From contig CP065003.1 of assembly GCA_016700175.1 (NCBI GenBank), positions 1,436,001 through 1,500,000 on the forward strand: a stretch of 64,000 nucleotides of DNA. The letters run 5' to 3'. Shown here piece after piece: positions 60,614 through 64,000 of this stretch. The DNA comes from Acidobacteriota bacterium. Its GTDB lineage: Bacteria > Acidobacteriota > Blastocatellia > Pyrinomonadales > Pyrinomonadaceae. Every line of letters starts with the position of its first letter. Within the stretch, counting starts at the first letter, position 1. The notes beneath the pieces are model-generated. The model ran no database searches. It was not told the DNA's origin and saw only the letters and a program-made list of their open reading frames with translations. The translations under genes and the position numbers were made by a program.

Positions 60614-60781
60614 CACGTTGAAACAGACTTCTTGTCGCAGCGAAACGCAGTCGTAACTCCCTTGATTCCCCTTGAAATACAGGACCAATTCGAATCAGCA
60701 CCTTCGACCGTTCTTCAGCTGTTCCAAAAAACGAAAAACGGCGACCGGCTGAAGTTCCATGAGGGACAAGCTACAATCTAG
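60596..60781 (+). CDS. Short open frame upstream of the PIN-like gene
   Basis: 61 codons from a GTG start inside the direct repeats, ending 5 bases before the PIN-like gene. The translation has a plausible hydrophilic composition (VETDFLSQRNAVVTPLIPLE...), but no ribosome site is evident and the start is inside the repeat. It could be a small partner protein or chance. Confidence 0.3.
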   Translation: MPIVCQHVETDFLSQRNAVVTPLIPLEIQDQFESAPSTVLQLFQKTKNGDRLKFHEGQATI

Positions 60782-60786
60782 AGATC

Positions 60787-62166
60787 ATGCCCGGACTCCG
60801 AATAATTTTGGACAAATCCGCTGTTTATGGATTGAGCAATCTGGAGATTGATTCTTTGGATAGATATTTCTTTCAGATTGTCCCACCAATCCTCCTTGAT
60901 GAGATTCTGGCGGACCTTACCAAAGGACTTAGTAACGCCAATCAAAAAAAAATAGCAGCACACACATATCGCGTTTGTGGGAACCATGGCCACGCGTTTG
61001 ACGCTCGAGAACGACTTGAAAACTCGCTTCTTGGAAATGAGATTCCTATGGACAGTCGATTTACTCCGGCTAATGAAACAGTTGTTGTCACTGCCAACGG
61101 GTCATTCGCGATCATAGTTGAATCCCCCTTTTTGGATGAAACGCTCGATAGGTGGCAAAGCGGAGATTTTGAGGAAGAGGAGCAGAAACGAGCAACGCGA
61201 TTTCGCGCTCACATGGAGAGACCGTTAAACGTTAACCTGTACGTCAACAACATCGTCAAGGCAGGTTTGACTGTCGCGAAGCCTGATTCGGTTGAAGATC
61301 TGGTCTCTCTAGTAGACGATCTCCTATACGATAGGAAATTGTTGCCGAGGCTCTTCGCGATTTTAGCGCAGGATTTTGGAATCAAGTTAGGTCCCGGAAA
61401 CGATGTGGTGAATCGATGGTATGAGGAAGGGCAAAAAGCATTTGACGAGTTCGCTCCCTTTGCGTTTTTCTGTCTAAGAGCTAGCTTCTTGTGGCATCTC
61501 AGCCTTCTCAATCCCTCGCTATTCAAGAGCGATAAGAAACTAAATGACCGAAAAGATCTAGAGTATTGCTTTTACCTGCCGAACTGTCAGGTATTCTGCA
61601 CGAATGATGAGAAGCAACGCGTGCTGATGTCGTTTCTATTGCGACAGAACCAAAGCCTGGTAAGTGGTTCTGAACTAAAGGAAGATCTAAGTAAGATTGC
61701 CCAAAATTGGGACGCTCTATCGATGGAAAAGAAGATCGCTCAAAACGCCAATCGAGGGATGGCCCCTCCTGAGGACGAAGACTCCCTGGTCTTCAGACTC
61801 TGGAAGAAGCATGACGGCATTCTGGCTCCGTCTAAACACAAAGATTTTGAGGATAGGAAGTTAGTCGATGGTTCTCTTCCCGAAATAGAGCGTAAAGAGT
61901 TTACTATGAAAGATTTCGCAAAGCGGAAGATTGGAGAGATCCAAAACGGACGGCGATTGTCGCCTCAAGAATTGGCGGACCTGCATGATGACCAAGCGAA
62001 CCGGGACCCATTCACTATGCGGTTGTTTAATAGAACGATAAACTCCGAAAGGCTTCGGAAATGGCACCCGGAACTCCCGGAGAACGAGATAGCCGAGCTT
62101 AAATCGGAACTTGAGAATCAGTTGTGGATGGATCCGAGCGAATACGAAGAGATTCTAATAGTCTGA
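60787..62166 (+). CDS. PIN-like domain protein (candidate nuclease)
   Basis: 459 residues. The N-terminus RIILDKSAVYGL has Asp9 after a strand; PPILLDEILADL gives Glu39; DLEYCFYLPNCQVFCTND gives Asp257 and Asp274. Spaced acids of this kind, with YLP and V-F-x-x-N-D, resemble PIN-like RNases that use metal ions. The middle is helical and acidic, and the C-terminal ~100 residues are charged (EFTMKDFAKRKIGEIQNGRRLS). No exact family can be named. In an island next to restriction remnants, a defence or toxin-type role is only a hypothesis. Confidence 0.65.
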   Translation: MPGLRIILDKSAVYGLSNLEIDSLDRYFFQIVPPILLDEILADLTKGLSNANQKKIAAHTYRVCGNHGHAFDARERLENSLLGNEIPMDSRFTPANETVVVTANGSFAIIVESPFLDETLDRWQSGDFEEEEQKRATRFRAHMERPLNVNLYVNNIVKAGLTVAKPDSVEDLVSLVDDLLYDRKLLPRLFAILAQDFGIKLGPGNDVVNRWYEEGQKAFDEFAPFAFFCLRASFLWHLSLLNPSLFKSDKKLNDRKDLEYCFYLPNCQVFCTNDEKQRVLMSFLLRQNQSLVSGSELKEDLSKIAQNWDALSMEKKIAQNANRGMAPPEDEDSLVFRLWKKHDGILAPSKHKDFEDRKLVDGSLPEIERKEFTMKDFAKRKIGEIQNGRRLSPQELADLHDDQANRDPFTMRLFNRTINSERLRKWHPELPENEIAELKSELENQLWMDPSEYEEILIV

Positions 62167-62184
62167 CGGAACTCCTAAAGTGGT

Positions 62185-62403
62185 TTATTTAGATCGGAAT
62201 AGCATTGCCTCAAGTTGAACGGCCGCTTCCGCCTGCATACTCGGCAATACGTGGGAGTAGGTATCCAGCGTCAGCGCAATCGAGGAATGCCCCAGCCTCT
62301 CGCTTACGATCTTCGGATGGACTCCTGCCTTCGATAATAAAGTCGCGTGACTGTGCCGGAGATCATAGAGCCTCAGCGAAGTTCGCAATCCGGCCCTTTT
62401 CAA
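62185..62403 (-). pseudogene. Tyrosine recombinase, C-terminal fragment
   Basis: 72 codons carry the end of a phage-type integrase: YDLRHSHATLLSKAGVHPKIVSERLGHSSIALTLDTYSHVLP, including RHxH, LGHSS and the Tyr nucleophile in DTYSH. An in-frame stop lies just before, so the N-terminal ~300 residues and first catalytic Arg are missing; it cannot be active. Probably the integrase that brought the island in, now truncated. Confidence 0.85.
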
Positions 62404-62422
62404 TCTCCGCTTTTAGACCATT

Positions 62423-62929
62423 GTGATATTCGAGTGTGTTGGGGGCGTGCCGACAGTCGAGGCAAACACGAGGTTGTGGTCATCGCAATTCGGACTACTT
62501 CGCCGCCGTCGGACCAAGCAGCCTCTCACGGAAACGGACCTGAAAGGTTTGCAGGAGACCTCGGATGAGATCGGTGAGGAAGATGGCGCGTCCTTGTTCT
62601 CAGATCTTCTCGCGCGTTCCGGATTATCCTCGCTCGCGCACTTAGTCCGCAGCCCCGTCGGTATGGACCGAGCGGCGGCACAGGCGGCGTTCTCGGAGTT
62701 TCTCAACGAACGAACCCTGACCTCTCAACAGATCCGCTTCATCGAGATTGTGATCGTCCAGTTGACAGCCCGTGGAATAATGGAAGCATCCGCACTCTAC
62801 GAGGCTCCATTCAAGGACCTCCACTCCGGCGGCCCGGACGCCCTGTTCAAGGGGAAGGAGAATGTCATCGATGGGGTGTTTACGGCGCTGAAGGGATTCA
62901 ATCGGTTGGGAATGAGGGAGGCGAGTTAG
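62423..62929 (+). pseudogene. Type I restriction enzyme HsdR, C-terminal fragment
   Basis: The open frame (168 codons) has, from about residue 25, the C-terminal helical end of type I restriction R subunits: LRRRRTKQPLTETDLKGLQET, LAHLVRSPVGMDRAAAQAAFSEFL, LTSQQIRFIEIVIVQLTARGIMEASALYEAPF and FKGKENVIDGVFTALKGFN. The helicase and nuclease domains are absent, and the first ~20 residues look unrelated, so a deletion has joined it to the integrase stump. Confidence 0.8.
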
Positions 62930-63096
62930 GTGAATTGGTGTCGTTTCGTTCTCGAAAGCACCATTATTGACTCGGATTGAAATAGATTGGCACAAGGAAC
63001 TCCCGTTGTGGGATATCTGGCTTGAAAATGCATATCCTCCACGAAGATAGCCAATAGGGAAAAGGAAGGTGACGAGGCACGAAAAGCGTTTCGTTC

Positions 63097-63621
63097 TTGG
63101 TTTTAATATTGCTCCTTTTATTCAACGTAAACGGACAAGTCACAAAGACAGCAACGACCCCGGAAGGTGAGAAAGTAATTCTGAAGCCAGATGGCACCTG
63201 GGAGTTCGCAAAGAAGGAGGACCCCGCGACTTCGCGCTTGGACAACCCCGAGGAGAGGGTTTTTTCAATCGAAGAATATAAGTCCGACCCGGTTCGCTAC
63301 TTAGGCAAACCATTCATAGTGAAATGTGAAGCCAGTTCGAGCGATTACTATAATTTTTACTTCATTAGATCTCAGGAAACACACCTGTCAATCAGCTTGA
63401 GGTGTGAAACATCAAAGCGCGGATTTTATTTCATTAATGCCTATATGGAAAGAGGGGAATTGGCGGACAAGTTGCGCGCAACATTACTTCGAAGTAAAGA
63501 ACCCGTGGTTGGGTACTTCCTTCTTTTGCTCGAGAAACAAGTATATGAAGGGTCCTCTCGGATAGCGAATTTTGTTGAGCTTAAAGAATACGAGCTGCTT
63601 GATGAGCTAGGTCCCCAATAA
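63097..63621 (+). CDS. Exported protein with damaged or unusual start
   Basis: 174 residues from a TTG start at 63097. Upstream in frame the sequence is ACG (63079) AAA AGC GTT TCG TTC TTG, so a signal peptide of the kind KSVSFLVLILLLLFNVNG would be normal if ACG were ATG. The mature start contains TPEGEKVILKPDGTWEF, a motif seen in DUF3157-type exported proteins. The rest (DPVRYLGKPFIVKCEASS) is beta-rich, perhaps an OB-like fold. The gene may be a recent pseudogene or use a non-standard start. Confidence 0.55.
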   Translation: MVLILLLLFNVNGQVTKTATTPEGEKVILKPDGTWEFAKKEDPATSRLDNPEERVFSIEEYKSDPVRYLGKPFIVKCEASSSDYYNFYFIRSQETHLSISLRCETSKRGFYFINAYMERGELADKLRATLLRSKEPVVGYFLLLLEKQVYEGSSRIANFVELKEYELLDELGPQ

Positions 63622-63704
63622 GTCCGAACGAGGTCAACACTTCAGCGTTGAGCTAGAAGTAAATAGCCAAAAAGCTGATATCTGCGCACAATTTGCCGAA
63701 AGCT

Positions 63705-64000
63705 TCATAGGGCTGGCAGGTAATTAGTGATTGTAAAGCACTCGCGCCACTTCTTGTCGTCCCAACCCGTCTTGTTGCGAAAATACTTAGCCAAATAGGG
63801 AAAAGCAAGAAGACCTGCCAGAGCAGTGAAGCCATCGCAAATCTCTAATTCCCCCTCTTCCGCAAGCGGATACTCGGCAAAATACTCTTCTCTAATGTGC
63901 TGCACAAATACAAACTCGACTTCATCACCAATTTGAATAGGAGTTCTCGCGAAGATCGCCTGATAAAAAGACCTCAAGGGAATCCAAACTGGGTCATCCC
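63705..64000 (-). CDS. Partial protein of unknown function, 5' end outside window
   Basis: The frame is open from the window edge (DDPVWIPLRSFYQAIFART...) to a stop at 63705, so the start lies beyond 64000. About 98 codons visible, with an acidic centre (EYFAEYPLAEEGELE) and WDDKKWRECFTITN near the end. No family is recognised. Confidence 0.5.
   Translation of the reverse strand, partial: DDPVWIPLRSFYQAIFARTPIQIGDEVEFVFVQHIREEYFAEYPLAEEGELEICDGFTALAGLLAFPYLAKYFRNKTGWDDKKWRECFTITNYLPAL

Larger units (their letters stand above)
60535..64000. mobile_element. Decayed genomic island at tRNA-Leu
   Basis: From the tRNA 3' end to the window end, GC content is lower and gene content changes: a PIN-like gene, the C-terminal stump of a tyrosine recombinase (62185), the C-terminal stump of HsdR (62423), and orphan genes. 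No copy of the tRNA 3' end was found to the right, so the far end lies outside the window. Confidence 0.6.

Noticed and set aside
62423..62929. Independent plus-strand gene
   Set aside because: Only the C-terminal end of HsdR is present; listed as a pseudogene instead.

Overview
The window is about 64 kb of bacterial chromosome, mid-to-high GC, densely coded on both strands. The best guess from gene content is an acidobacterium of the Blastocatellia/Pyrinomonadales type: a large nuo cluster, many small exported or TPR proteins, class III minor pilins, a chlorite-dismutase-fold protein, an extended bTHX ribosomal protein and abundant heptanucleotide intergenic repeats. This placement is inference; there is no rRNA or marker gene here to settle it.

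Layout. 1-8.9 kb (mostly minus strand): exported Arg/Gln-rich protein (cut by the window edge), exported unknown protein, tRNA-Arg(CCT), a long heptamer repeat, apt, acylphosphatase, HemQ-like protein, thiD-thiE, a membrane protein and a 739-residue TPR protein. 9-14.1 kb (plus strand): sugar-nucleotide pyrophosphorylase, mutM, a structured leader and a bifunctional homocysteine methyltransferase/MTHFR, a 17-residue-repeat exported protein and a spermidine-synthase-like protein. 14.1-18.2 kb: sparse region with STAS protein, a small HTH regulator with an operator-rich promoter, and a B12-binding radical SAM enzyme. 18.2-31.1 kb (minus strand): redox and metabolic genes, including trxA, a kinase/phospholyase fusion, a peroxiredoxin-like gene with an in-frame UGA exactly at the catalytic Cys position (probable selenoprotein), aldo/keto reductase, two MDR reductases, an Rrf2 regulator next to a thioredoxin-like gene, cytochrome c, thiG and thiS.

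31.3-48.9 kb (plus strand): respiratory complex I, nuoA-B-C-D-E-F-G-H-J-K-L-M-N, starting from a good sigma70-like promoter. nuoI is absent, and the cluster is interrupted by two TonB-C-terminal exported proteins, a signal-peptidase-like lipoprotein without catalytic residues and a bTHX ribosomal protein with a charged tail. 49-60.4 kb: CAT-like acetyltransferase, class I glutamine amidotransferase, an operon of type IV minor pilins (FimT/PilV/PilW/PilX-like), a GCS2-type carboxylate-amine ligase, a cystathionine synthase/lyase, a PP2C phosphatase and an NfeD-like protein.

60.45-64 kb: a lower-GC segment starts at tRNA-Leu(TAA). It holds a PIN-like gene, the C-terminal stump of a tyrosine recombinase, the C-terminal stump of a type I restriction HsdR subunit and orphan genes. 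It reads as a decayed integrated island.

Most striking observations: the UGA-containing peroxiredoxin-like gene with a SECIS-like hairpin; a palindrome shared by the trxA and Rrf2 upstream regions, suggesting a thiol-redox regulon; the pseudo-signal-peptidase and other inserts in the nuo operon; the PIN-like island gene; and several families of short dispersed repeats. All statements are from reading the sequence; no database search was run.
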